A DNA stretch of 33,443 bases from JARRRD01 sp037381085 (GTDB lineage: Bacteria; Nitrospirota; Thermodesulfovibrionia; Thermodesulfovibrionales; UBA6898): NCBI GenBank assembly GCA_037381085.1, contig JARRRD010000002.1, positions 1-33,443 on the forward strand. Direction: 5' to 3'. Made by a program: the position numbers and the translations under genes. Below are positions 7,389 through 15,175 of the stretch, in pieces. A model generated the notes under the pieces. The model was not told the origin of the DNA, searched no databases, and worked only from the letters and a program-made list of their open reading frames with translations. Position 1 is the stretch's first letter. Each line of letters starts with the position of its first letter.

Positions 7389-7739
7389 GTGAACGAGATT
7401 CTTCTGTGCACGCACAACCCCATATCTTTCAAGAACCTTTATGGGATATTGAGGGACGATGGTTACGGGGTCGAGACAGCGGACCATCCTGCACTTGCCG
7501 TGCGCATGGTTCTCGAACAGAGTTACAGTGCCGTAATAATCGATGCCCAGCCGTTCGGGCTGTCCGTAGAAGACGCGGCCAGGATCATCAAGACGGTATC
7601 TCCCGAAACGACGGTAATCCTGGTGGGCTTTAATGACGAAGACAGGGAGAGTCCGGGTATAAGAATGCCCATGGATCTATCGGAATTGAAGAATCTGGTC
7701 CATAATGTGACGAACGACAACAAAATTTTAAAAAGTTAA
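7389..7739 (+). CDS. Degenerate response-regulator receiver domain protein
   Basis: A stand-alone protein of about 116 residues with the alternating beta/alpha pattern of a CheY-like receiver and no output domain. The phospho-acceptor-like aspartate is present in SAVIIDAQPFG. The acidic pair normally after strand 1 is replaced (EILLCTHNPIS), and the conserved lysine before the last helix is missing (RMPMDLSELKNL where KPFDLxEL is usual), so it is probably a pseudo-receiver that does not undergo Mg-dependent phosphotransfer. The upstream frame is open to TTG 7299, but only the part from GTG 7389 resembles the family. It lies 12 nt before the MtaA-like gene and directly after a sigma-54 element. 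A role in sensing or protein interaction for the island is possible. Confidence 0.6.
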   Translation: MNEILLCTHNPISFKNLYGILRDDGYGVETADHPALAVRMVLEQSYSAVIIDAQPFGLSVEDAARIIKTVSPETTVILVGFNDEDRESPGIRMPMDLSELKNLVHNVTNDNKILKS

Positions 7740-7751
7740 GGAGGAAGGAAG

Positions 7752-8798
7752 ATGGCTATGACACCCAGGGAAACAATCCTGAAGGCATTCGAACTTGGCA
7801 GGGCTGAAAGAGTCCCGGTTACACTCTTCGGAGCGGGTATGTGGAGCATCAAGGACTATGGGACCTCTTTCGAGGAACTCGCAAATGACCCGGCAAAAAT
7901 GACCGACATGTGCGTTACAGAGGCCGAAAAGATAAGGAGCGATGTCGTCTATGTCGGTTCCGGGTACAACAACTTCCACGCCTCGGCCCTCGGGAAGGCT
8001 TTCGGGGTCGGCATGAAATACCGCGAGATAGGCGCACCTGACCTGACGGATCACATCGTCAATACCGAGGAGGACATAGATAAGCTCAATATAGCAGACA
8101 TCCACAAGGACCCCGTGATACAGACCGTAGTGGATGCCACGCGGAGGGTAAAGGAAAAGATCGGGAATAAATATCTCATTACAATGACCTGCTGGGGACC
8201 CTTCACCCTTGCCGCCCGTTTCGTCGGGGAAGAGGTCTTCATGAAGGCGACCTTCAAAAAGCCCGCCCTCGTCGAAAAGATGATCGATTTCTGCGCCGAC
8301 CTCCTCATACATCTCTACGAGCCGCTCGTCAACGACGGAACACTGGAATGTCTGAGCATCGCCGACCCGACCGCCTCCGGAGACCTCATCAACCCGAAGC
8401 AGATGGAGCGCTTCGCAGTCCCGCCCCTGAAGAAAATGAGCGACTGGGCCAAATCGAAAAATGTCCATACTATCCTGCACATATGCGGCAATACCAGCGA
8501 TCGTCTCAACCTGTTTCCGCTCACCGGTTGTTCGACCATCTTCTTTGATCAGAAGGTAGACATAGCGAAAGCAAAGGAGGTGCTGGGCGGAAAGATGTGC
8601 TTCGGCGGCAACATCGCACCTGTCCATGTCCTGCTTAACAAATCGGCTGCCGAGGTGGAGGCAGCGTGCAGGGAAGTCATTGAAATTGCGGCAAAGGACG
8701 GCGGATACATACTGGTGCCGGGCTGCGATATACCGCCCACGATACCTTATGAAAACATCAGGACATTTCACGACGTCGCCCTTAACTGGAAATATTAA
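7752..8798 (+). CDS. MtaA/MtbA-like methylcobamide:thiol (CoM) methyltransferase, UroD superfamily, paralogue 1
   Basis: A 348-residue TIM-barrel protein of the uroporphyrinogen decarboxylase superfamily. The zinc-binding set of the MtaA/MtbA/CmuC branch is present as His243-x-Cys245 (LHICGN) and Cys325 (VPGCDIPP). In characterised enzymes this zinc activates the thiol of coenzyme M for methyl transfer from a methyl-corrinoid protein. True UroD enzymes lack this set. ATG 7752 follows GGAGGAAGG. The next gene encodes an AhpD-like protein, and a second paralogue lies at 10574 with the corrinoid protein. Which thiol is used cannot be read from the sequence, but the CoM-synthesis genes downstream favour CoM. 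Confidence 0.82.
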   Translation: MAMTPRETILKAFELGRAERVPVTLFGAGMWSIKDYGTSFEELANDPAKMTDMCVTEAEKIRSDVVYVGSGYNNFHASALGKAFGVGMKYREIGAPDLTDHIVNTEEDIDKLNIADIHKDPVIQTVVDATRRVKEKIGNKYLITMTCWGPFTLAARFVGEEVFMKATFKKPALVEKMIDFCADLLIHLYEPLVNDGTLECLSIADPTASGDLINPKQMERFAVPPLKKMSDWAKSKNVHTILHICGNTSDRLNLFPLTGCSTIFFDQKVDIAKAKEVLGGKMCFGGNIAPVHVLLNKSAAEVEAACREVIEIAAKDGGYILVPGCDIPPTIPYENIRTFHDVALNWKY

Positions 8799-8880
8799 TC
8801 AAGAATGGGCCCCGGTCCCGTAATAGGAGGAGGTGAAAAAGAGGGATTGAGGCAAAACCCTGGATAAGGGGAGGTGAAAG

Positions 8881-9387
8881 ATGGGAATTCTTGAGAGAAT
8901 CATGTCGGCCATGAGGCCGGCGAACAAAGTGAAGGAGGAAACGAAAATGGCAGAAAACATGACCGTTGAACAGGTAAACGAGTACATGAAACAGAAGTGC
9001 GGCTTTGTGCCGAGGATGTTCCAGATTATCAATACGGTCACGCCCGAACCTGGAAAGACGTTCGCCGATTTCTATGCAAGCATTTTCGGAGACGGAGCGC
9101 TTTCGAAGAAAATCAAGGAACTCATGTTCATGTCGGGCGGAGTCGGCTATTGCTCTCCCAGGTGCATCATTCACGTCATTCCGGCCATCAACGCCGGGGC
9201 TACTACGCAGGAAATATTCGAAGCCGCCTCCGTCGGTATGATACTCGCCGGTTTTGTGCCTGGCGGCCCGGGCATCCCCTATGCCTTTGAGTACGCTCTG
9301 AAATGCCTCGATATCGAGGCGAAGTACAGAAAAGGCGAGAAGTGGGAATACCTGCCCCAGCCCAGGTTCGACCACGGCGTATTTTAA
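8881..9387 (+). CDS. Carboxymuconolactone decarboxylase/AhpD-like protein
   Basis: A 168-residue all-helical protein of the AhpD/CMD superfamily. The core IKELMFMSGGVGYCSPRCIIHV contains Cys91, Cys95 and His98. The spacing C-x3-C-x2-H differs from the common CxxCxxxH of peroxidatic members. AhpD-type proteins act as thiol-disulfide reductants for peroxidases; many paralogues are uncharacterised. There are two possible starts, each with its own SD: ATG 8881 (GGGGAGGTG upstream) and ATG 8947 (GGAGGAA upstream), which would remove 22 residues. It sits between the two methyltransferase blocks and may serve thiol or disulfide chemistry there (inference). Confidence 0.75.
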   Translation: MGILERIMSAMRPANKVKEETKMAENMTVEQVNEYMKQKCGFVPRMFQIINTVTPEPGKTFADFYASIFGDGALSKKIKELMFMSGGVGYCSPRCIIHVIPAINAGATTQEIFEAASVGMILAGFVPGGPGIPYAFEYALKCLDIEAKYRKGEKWEYLPQPRFDHGVF

Positions 9388-9485
9388 GAAAGACTGTTGG
9401 CACGGGGCAAGGGGCGAAAGGAAGGACATGAGTGGCGGCTTTTCTTAAGCCCGTTGCCCACGACCACTCACTGAAGAAAAAAAGA

Positions 9486-9513
9486 GGCAGCGTCCCTTGA
9501 GGGAACAGCTGCC
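9486..9513. terminator. GC-rich hairpin before the mtrH-like gene
   Basis: GGCAGC (9486-9491) pairs with GCTGCC (9508-9513), with an inner GTCCC/GGGAAC stem and a TTGA loop. No T run follows on the plus strand, but an A run precedes it (about 9475-9485), so it would look like a terminator only for minus-strand transcription. It could instead be an RNA-processing or stabilising element. Confidence 0.4.
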
Positions 9514-9577
9514 GAAAGCAAGTGTTATGTATGTGTGTGTCGCTATATTAACATAATTTCAGCCTAAAGGAGACGTA

Positions 9578-10534
9578 ATGTTCAGGTTTCAGAAAGAACA
9601 GAAGATTGTCAATTTCGGCGGAATCAGGATCGGCGGGCAGCCCGGAGAAAATCCGCCATTGATGATATCCTCGATGTTCCACAATAAAGACAGGATACTG
9701 CAGGACAGAAAGGGTAATTTCGACAGGCAGAAGGCAACAGAGATCATCCGGAAGCAGGAGGAGATGACAAAAGTGACGGGCATCCCCGGGATGGTCGCCA
9801 TGGTAGCCAATTCGCCTGATGAGGCGAAAATTTACATTGATTTCTTCCTCGAAACAACAGGCATGCCTTTCGGGATAGATATGTGGGTTGCCGAACAGAG
9901 GGCAAGGGCTACCGAGTATATATCGAAGCTGGGGGTACAGGACAAGTTTCTGTATAACAGCATCACCCCTTGGGACAAGGATATAAAAGGACAGGTTCAG
10001 AGACTGAAGGACCTCGGGATCCGGAATGTTGTTATACAGGCATTTGACGACCAGGATCAGAGTCCGGCGGGCAGGCTGAAATCGCTCGAATCACTCCTGG
10101 CCCAGGGAGCCGGCGATTTTGAAACGGTGATCGTCGACACTTCCGTGATGAACCTGCCCTCGACTTCATTCTCTCTCGTCGCAAACCGTCTGATAAAGGA
10201 AAAGCACGGCCTGCCTTGCGGAGGCGCCTATTCCAACGGCACTCACATGTGGAAGGAGATAAAGCCTGTCTGGGGCCTGGACGGCTTCAAGGCGATGGAC
10301 GCTGTAGTGCAGGGGATGTCCTCGGCACTCTGGAGCGATTTCGACTTCTGCGGTCCGGCGGTCACGGCCCCCCGGGTATTCCCTGCGGTGGCCAGCGCCC
10401 ACATGCTGCTTTCCACCCTTGTATACGACGAGACGGGGGTCATCTACGACAACGAGAACTTGCCGATAAGAAAACACTTCTCGGAGTTCATCGAGAAACT
10501 AGAGGCCGGAGGAGAAAGGAAGAAAAAGAAATAG
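9578..10534 (+). CDS. MtrH-family methyltransferase (methyl-tetrahydropterin/H4F : corrinoid protein)
   Basis: A 318-residue protein of the MtrH family. MtrH is the subunit of methanogen methyl-H4MPT:CoM methyltransferase that moves the methyl between pterin and cobamide; stand-alone bacterial homologues such as MtgA use tetrahydrofolate. Recognisable segments are VNFGGIRIGGQPGENPPLMISSMF at the start, DEAKIYIDFFLETTGMPFGIDMW, KFLYNSITPW, VDTSVMNLPS and a C-terminal PAVASAHMLL. ATG 9578 follows AAAGGAGACGTA. The membrane Mtr subunits (A-G) are absent, so this is a soluble version. It is followed by the second MtaA-like and the corrinoid genes, which together could pass a methyl between H4F and a thiol. 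Confidence 0.87.
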   Translation: MFRFQKEQKIVNFGGIRIGGQPGENPPLMISSMFHNKDRILQDRKGNFDRQKATEIIRKQEEMTKVTGIPGMVAMVANSPDEAKIYIDFFLETTGMPFGIDMWVAEQRARATEYISKLGVQDKFLYNSITPWDKDIKGQVQRLKDLGIRNVVIQAFDDQDQSPAGRLKSLESLLAQGAGDFETVIVDTSVMNLPSTSFSLVANRLIKEKHGLPCGGAYSNGTHMWKEIKPVWGLDGFKAMDAVVQGMSSALWSDFDFCGPAVTAPRVFPAVASAHMLLSTLVYDETGVIYDNENLPIRKHFSEFIEKLEAGGERKKKK

Positions 10535-10573
10535 CACGGAAGATGACACTCAACAAATAAGGAGAAAATATTT

Positions 10574-11599
10574 ATGACATCAAGAGAAAGAGTGATTAAT
10601 CTGTTCAAGGGGGAACTCATAGACAGGGTGCCGTGTTTCAGCGGTATGGGCAACGTAACCGAGGAGGGCATCAAGAAACTGGGATACAGGTTCGCCGATA
10701 TCCACCTCGATGCAAAGATGATGGCTGACACGGCGGCAACGACCTACAAACTTTTCGGTTTTGAGAGCGGCGTCGTACCAGTCGATCTCTGCGTGGAAGC
10801 CGAAGCCCTTGGGTGCGTGATCAACGTATATCCCCATGCGGAAGGCATCCTCTACCCTACCATAAAGGAAAAGCTCGTCCACAACGAGGACGAGATGGAC
10901 GTGAAAATTCCCGCGGACCTTGCCAACAAGGGAAGGGTTCCCCTCCTCCGGGAGGCTATTAAACTTCTTAAGGCCGATATCGGGAGCGACGCCGCCATAG
11001 GGTCCTATGTTCTCGGTCCTTTCACCCTCGCCGGACAAGTCATGGAACTGAACGATCTTCTGAAGCTGTCCTTCAAGAAGGCCGACAAGGTAGCGAAGCT
11101 GCTGGATGTGATGGCCGACGCAATCATCATCGTGGCGAAGGAGTACGAACAAGCGGGTGTGGACTTTATAACCGTGCGCGAAATGGGCGCCACAACGGAC
11201 GTGCTGAGTCCGCGAGTCTTCAAGAGCCTTATTCAGCCCCCCCTGCAGAAGATAATGAAGGAACTCACGGCATATTCCGTGCTGCATATCTGTGGAAAAA
11301 CAAACGATATCGTCACCTTCATGGTGGAGGCGGGCCCCACCGCAATCAGTGTGGAGCAGAAGAACGACGTCCCTGAGACGAGGAAGAAGCTCGGTGCGGA
11401 TGCACTCATCTTCGGCAATTACGACCCGTACAACGTCCTGGTCTCCGGAGACGAGGAACTGGTAAGGACAACTATGAGAAAGTGCATCGACGACGGTGTG
11501 AGCGCTGTCTGGCCGGGATGTGATATCTGGCCCACGGTGCCGCCCAGGAACATGATGGCAATGATCGACGAAGTCAAAAAACATGGAGGTAAGAGATAA
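10574..11599 (+). CDS. MtaA/MtbA-like methylcobamide:thiol (CoM) methyltransferase, UroD superfamily, paralogue 2
   Basis: A 341-residue UroD-superfamily protein with the same zinc set as the first paralogue: His238-x-Cys240 (LHICGK) and Cys316 (WPGCDIWP). ATG 10574 has AAGGAGAAA upstream. It overlaps the corrinoid protein gene by one base (TAATG), a strong sign of coupled translation and a stoichiometric partnership. The two MtaA-like proteins are clearly divergent outside the metal site, so they may serve different thiols, different corrinoid proteins, or opposite directions of transfer. The family includes MtaA, MtbA and MtsA-type enzymes that methylate coenzyme M. Confidence 0.84.
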   Translation: MTSRERVINLFKGELIDRVPCFSGMGNVTEEGIKKLGYRFADIHLDAKMMADTAATTYKLFGFESGVVPVDLCVEAEALGCVINVYPHAEGILYPTIKEKLVHNEDEMDVKIPADLANKGRVPLLREAIKLLKADIGSDAAIGSYVLGPFTLAGQVMELNDLLKLSFKKADKVAKLLDVMADAIIIVAKEYEQAGVDFITVREMGATTDVLSPRVFKSLIQPPLQKIMKELTAYSVLHICGKTNDIVTFMVEAGPTAISVEQKNDVPETRKKLGADALIFGNYDPYNVLVSGDEELVRTTMRKCIDDGVSAVWPGCDIWPTVPPRNMMAMIDEVKKHGGKR

Positions 11600-12282
11600 T
11601 GGTAGACGAAACCAGGAAGAATGAAGTACTCGAAAAACTGAGGAACGGAGTTATCCAGTCTGATGAGGATGCCTGCAGGGAGGGTGCTCAGGAAGCTGTC
11701 GACCTGGGGATGGATGCCAATGAAGCCATATTTGAGGGCCTGGTGGCCGGGATGGAAGAGGTCGGGAGGCTCTTCGAGGCACAGGAATACTTCGTCCCGG
11801 AGATACTCATGTGTGCCGACGCCCTCTATGCCGGACTGGATATACTGAAACCCCACTGCAAACAGATGGACCTTGGCGTAAAAGGCTCCGTCGTAATCGG
11901 CACCGTCGAGGGAGACGTACACGATATAGGGAAAAACCTCGTGAAGATGATGTTCGACGTTGCCGGATTCACGGTCTACGACCTCGGAAGGGATGTTCCA
12001 CTTGACAAGTTCGTTGAGGAGCAGCTGAAGACCGATTCCGACCTGGTCTGCCTGTCGGCGATGATGACGACTTCCATGGTCGGCATGCCGACAGTCATCG
12101 AGAAAATCAAGGAAAAGAACCCTGAATGTCTGATCATGATCGGCGGTGCACCTACTTCCAAGGAACTGGCCGACAAGTGGGGCGCGGACGGCTATGCCCA
12201 GGACGCCAGCAACGCCCTTAAAGAGGCGATCAAGATGGTGGCGTTCCTCAGGAAACTCAGAGAGGAGAAATTGAAAAAGTAG
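11599..12282 (+). CDS. Methyltransferase corrinoid protein (MtaC/MtbC/MttC-like)
   Basis: A 227-residue cobamide carrier. The N-terminal helical cap (about residues 1-90) includes the AIFEGLVAGMEEVGRLFE segment usual in methionine-synthase-like caps. The C-terminal Rossmann-like domain carries GDVHDIGKNLV with His108 as the lower axial cobalt ligand, followed by the corrinoid-binding LSAMMTTSM and MIGGAPTS loops. It shuttles between Co(I) and methyl-Co(III), accepting and donating the methyl group. It is translated from a one-base overlap with the MtaA-like gene and is followed 2 nt later by an Fe-S protein gene. It is the only corrinoid protein seen in the island, so both MtaA-like proteins and the MtrH-like protein may share it. 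Confidence 0.95.
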   Translation: MVDETRKNEVLEKLRNGVIQSDEDACREGAQEAVDLGMDANEAIFEGLVAGMEEVGRLFEAQEYFVPEILMCADALYAGLDILKPHCKQMDLGVKGSVVIGTVEGDVHDIGKNLVKMMFDVAGFTVYDLGRDVPLDKFVEEQLKTDSDLVCLSAMMTTSMVGMPTVIEKIKEKNPECLIMIGGAPTSKELADKWGADGYAQDASNALKEAIKMVAFLRKLREEKLKK

Positions 12283-12284
12283 GG

Positions 12285-12953
12285 ATGGAGACGCTGGGAC
12301 TGAAGGAATACCTGAAAGGAGAAGGAGCAACCCTTGTCGGGGTGGGCGATGTCACCCGGGCGCTTACGGAAGAGATCGCTCATCTCAACAGAGGAATAGC
12401 CATCGCCGTAAACAGGAGCCTGAACCGGACCACCGTGGACCTCCTTTCCCGGCTCCAGGACCTCACTGAAGGCTGGCTGAGGGAAAGGGGGTTCAGGGCT
12501 CTTGCCATACCTGCCGACTCAGACCGCGTAACCGGCACCTTTATCTCCAGACTGTATAAACTCTTCAGTCATAAGGTTGCTGCCACGTGCTCGGGTCTCG
12601 GATGGGTTGGGAAAAACGGTCTCGTAATCAACCACGACTACGGGTCCAAGCTGACCTGGGCAACGGTCCTCACTGATGCTCCCCTGGAAGTTGACCGGCC
12701 CTCGACTGTTTCCAGGTGCGGCGACTGTAACCTCTGCGTTAAGCACTGTCCTTCCGGGGCCATCAAAGGCCAGCTCTGGTCCTCCGGAGAACCGTTGAAA
12801 GAGATGGTGGCCTATGAAAAATGCAGGTCTCTCAAGAAAGACAGACTTCTCTTGAACGGAAAGCCGAACTGTGGATTGTGCATAACGATATGCCCGTATT
12901 CCAGAAACGACAGAAGGAAGGTGGAGACCTGCGTAGTCTGCGTGGGAAGCTGA
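12285..12953 (+). CDS. QueG-like double [4Fe-4S] protein, possible corrinoid reductant
   Basis: A 222-residue protein related to the C-terminal half of epoxyqueuosine reductase-type proteins. It contains SGLGWVGKNGLVI (about 103-115), which in QueG lies by the cobalamin, then ferredoxin motifs CGDCNLCVKHCP (Cys145/148/151/155) and CGLCITICP (Cys196/199/203), with extra cysteines at 180, 216 and 219. It is shorter than QueG (usually above 300 residues) and QueG's own function is unlikely from context. Tight placement after the corrinoid gene suggests it donates electrons to, or reactivates, the corrinoid protein together with RACo (inference). A start at 12285 gives METLGLKEYL. Confidence 0.7.
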   Translation: METLGLKEYLKGEGATLVGVGDVTRALTEEIAHLNRGIAIAVNRSLNRTTVDLLSRLQDLTEGWLRERGFRALAIPADSDRVTGTFISRLYKLFSHKVAATCSGLGWVGKNGLVINHDYGSKLTWATVLTDAPLEVDRPSTVSRCGDCNLCVKHCPSGAIKGQLWSSGEPLKEMVAYEKCRSLKKDRLLLNGKPNCGLCITICPYSRNDRRKVETCVVCVGS

Positions 12954-12999
12954 CAATACTGCGGTCTAGGTGAATTCTTCGGCTTGCGACGGGCAGGAA

Positions 13000-13034
13000 C
13001 CACGAAGAAGACTAATTCTTCCGTGGAAGTCTTT
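13000..13034 (+). terminator. Terminator or attenuator between the corrinoid block and RACo
   Basis: CCACGAAGAA (13000-13009) pairs with TTCTTcCGTGG (13016-13026, one bulged C), followed by AAGTCTTTT. The arm CGAAGAA can alternatively pair with TTCTTCG at 12975-12981, which would break the terminator stem; a switchable read-through signal is possible. The 215-nt gap contains no gene. Confidence 0.5.
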
Positions 13035-13168
13035 TGCGGTTAGATGCCCATTAAGGCCCATCGGGATGATGAAAAGAGAAACTCGAAAAACTCACTTAAT
13101 AATAAAATAATTTTCACTCAAAGCAGAAACGGACAAAGTATAGAAAGACTACTCAGGAGGATAAATAT

Positions 13169-15163
13169 ATGAGTCGCACATACAAGGTAATTTTTCAGCC
13201 TGCCGGCCGGAGGGGCGACATAGAGGAAGGAAAGACGATCCTCGAGGCCGCACAGTCCCTGGGTGTGGATCTCGAGGCCCTCTGCGGCAACAAGAAGGTC
13301 TGCGGGAAGTGCAAGGTCAGGATTGAAGAGGGCTACTTCGAGAAGGACAACATGGAATCAGGGATGGCCCATATCACCCCGCAGGAGCCTTCAAAAGATG
13401 AGTTGAAGCATATCAAGCCCGAAGATGGTCCGGGCATAAGGCTGGCCTGTTCCTGCGAAATACACGGCGACCTGAAGGTCTATGTACCGGAGAGGTCGAG
13501 GGCCGGCAAGCAGGTTGTCAGGAAAGCGGCAAAGGAGCTTTCGATAGCCCTTGATCCGGCAGTAAAGAAATATACCGTCCAGCTGTCGGCCCCTACCCTG
13601 CACGACATGACGACGGGTGATTATGAGAGGGTACTGCAGTCGCTTGAGGAAAATTACGGACTAAAGGATCTTACATTCGATTACCCTGTGCTCAAGGACC
13701 TCCAAGACATCATCAGAACCGAAAACTGGATGGCAACCTTCACCGTCTGGATGGACAAGGAGATAATCAAGGTTGAGCCCGGTTCCGTCGAGGTATGTTA
13801 CGGACTTGCCGTCGACGTGGGGACAACGACCTGTGTCGGCTATCTCTGCGACATGAGCACAGGGAAGGTCATCAACACCGAGTCGATGATGAATCCACAG
13901 GTCCCTTACGGAGAAGATGTTATGTCGAGGATCACCTATGCGATGACGAACCCCGAGGGGCTCTCAACGATGCAGAACGCTATCATCACCGGCCTGAACG
14001 AGATCATCGAGAGGGTCGTGAGCGAGGTGAAAAAGGACGGTCCCACCCCCGGCTACGCCATCGATGACCTCACGATCGTCTTCAACACTGCGATGCATCA
14101 CATATTCCTGGGACTGAATCCGACCTATATCGGACGCTCGCCCTTCATCCCGGCCGTCCAGCGTTCTTTGGACATCAAGGCCCGTGATATCGGCCTGAGA
14201 ATAAACCCGTCTGCCTATATTCATGTTCTTCCGATCGAGGCGGGATTTGTCGGCGCCGACAACGTGGGCGTCCTTATCGCTCAGGAGCAGTATTTCCAGA
14301 ATGAGATGGTCCTTGTCATCGACATCGGGACTAACGGCGAACTGCTCCTCGGGAACAAGGACAGGGTATGTTCGACCTCCTGCGCCACCGGTCCCGCCTT
14401 CGAGGGAGCCCAGATAAAGTTCGGCATGAGGGCGGCTCCCGGGGCTATAGAAAAGGTGAAGATCGACCCTGTCACCAAAGAACCGCAGTACAAGGTCATA
14501 GGAAAGGCCGACTGGCACACACATATAGAGGACGGAAAGATCAATGCCAAGGGCATCTGCGGATCAGGGATTATAGATGTGATCGCCGAGCTGTTCAAGG
14601 GCGGGATCATAGACAAAACAGGCAAGTTCGTCATGGGCCTGGACACGAACAGGATCAGAAAAGATGCGACGGGAAAGCCGGAGTATGTCCTTGCCTGGGC
14701 GGACGAGACATCCATTAACCAGGACATCACCGTTACGCAGGGCGACGTCAGGGCCATGCAGCTGGCAAAGGGGGCTCTTTATGCGGGCTCAAAACTTATG
14801 ATGCAGCAGATGGGCGTGACAAAGCTTGACAGGGTCGAGCTCGCGGGGGCCTTCGGGAGCCACATCGACAGGGAGGCATCGCTCACACTCGGGCTCTTCC
14901 CGGATGTGCCGATCGACAAGGTGGTTATAGTCGGCAACGCCGCCGGTGACGGCGCCCGCATGGCGCTCCTCAACAAGGGCAAAAGAACGGAGGCGGATGA
15001 GAGATCGCGCTGGGTGGAATTCGTCGAAATCGCGACGGAACCCGCTTTCGAAAAGGAATTCATGCAGGCGATGCATATCCCTCACATGAAGGACAAATTT
15101 CCCAACCTCAAGGCGATGCTCGAAAAACAGAAGGCGCCGATTGCACCGAGCATCAAGGCATAG
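13169..15163 (+). CDS. RACo-type reductive activator of corrinoid proteins
   Basis: A 664-residue protein. The N-terminal [2Fe-2S] ferredoxin domain has Cys39, Cys45 and Cys48 (CGNKKVCGKCK) plus Cys94/Cys96. It is followed by a linker and a large C-terminal ASKHA ATPase region (DUF4445-type) with AVDVGTTTCVGYL (about 210-222), VIDIGTNGELLLG (about 380-392), GICGSGIIDVIAELF and LAGAFGSHIDREASLTLGLFPD. RACo proteins use ATP to lower the barrier for reducing accidentally formed Co(II) back to Co(I) on corrinoid proteins. Size and domain order are typical. ATG 13169 follows CAGGAGGATAAAT. It surely serves the corrinoid protein at 11599. Confidence 0.95.
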   Translation: MSRTYKVIFQPAGRRGDIEEGKTILEAAQSLGVDLEALCGNKKVCGKCKVRIEEGYFEKDNMESGMAHITPQEPSKDELKHIKPEDGPGIRLACSCEIHGDLKVYVPERSRAGKQVVRKAAKELSIALDPAVKKYTVQLSAPTLHDMTTGDYERVLQSLEENYGLKDLTFDYPVLKDLQDIIRTENWMATFTVWMDKEIIKVEPGSVEVCYGLAVDVGTTTCVGYLCDMSTGKVINTESMMNPQVPYGEDVMSRITYAMTNPEGLSTMQNAIITGLNEIIERVVSEVKKDGPTPGYAIDDLTIVFNTAMHHIFLGLNPTYIGRSPFIPAVQRSLDIKARDIGLRINPSAYIHVLPIEAGFVGADNVGVLIAQEQYFQNEMVLVIDIGTNGELLLGNKDRVCSTSCATGPAFEGAQIKFGMRAAPGAIEKVKIDPVTKEPQYKVIGKADWHTHIEDGKINAKGICGSGIIDVIAELFKGGIIDKTGKFVMGLDTNRIRKDATGKPEYVLAWADETSINQDITVTQGDVRAMQLAKGALYAGSKLMMQQMGVTKLDRVELAGAFGSHIDREASLTLGLFPDVPIDKVVIVGNAAGDGARMALLNKGKRTEADERSRWVEFVEIATEPAFEKEFMQAMHIPHMKDKFPNLKAMLEKQKAPIAPSIKA

Positions 15164-15175
15164 GAGAACGGGCGG

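Noticed and set aside
7728..8771. Long minus-strand open frame opposite the first MtaA-like gene (and a similar one at 10580-11584)
   Set aside because: Both are antisense to clearly identified methyltransferases; their translations are histidine- and arginine-rich with no family signature.
7752..8798. Uroporphyrinogen decarboxylase (hemE) for this gene and the one at 10574
   Set aside because: Both carry the H-x-C...C zinc site of methyltransferases, and corrinoid partners are adjacent.
8824..8880. Mini-ORF TTG AGG CAA AAC CCT GGA TAA after a GGAGGAGGTG site upstream of the AhpD-like gene
   Set aside because: Only six codons and about 16 nt from the SD; likely chance, and the second SD serves ATG 8881.
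9399..9417. TGGCACGGGGCAAGGGGC as a sigma-54 element before the mtrH-like gene
   Set aside because: It has a good -24 half but no TTGC at -12.
9520..9545. TATG/TGTG-rich short repeat before the mtrH-like gene
   Set aside because: Too short and imperfect to call a repeat element.
13024..13038. Possible third sigma-54 promoter (TGG-AAGTCTT-TTGC) before RACo
   Set aside because: Spacing between GG and GC is one base short of the strict 10 nt, and the bases overlap a better terminator hairpin.
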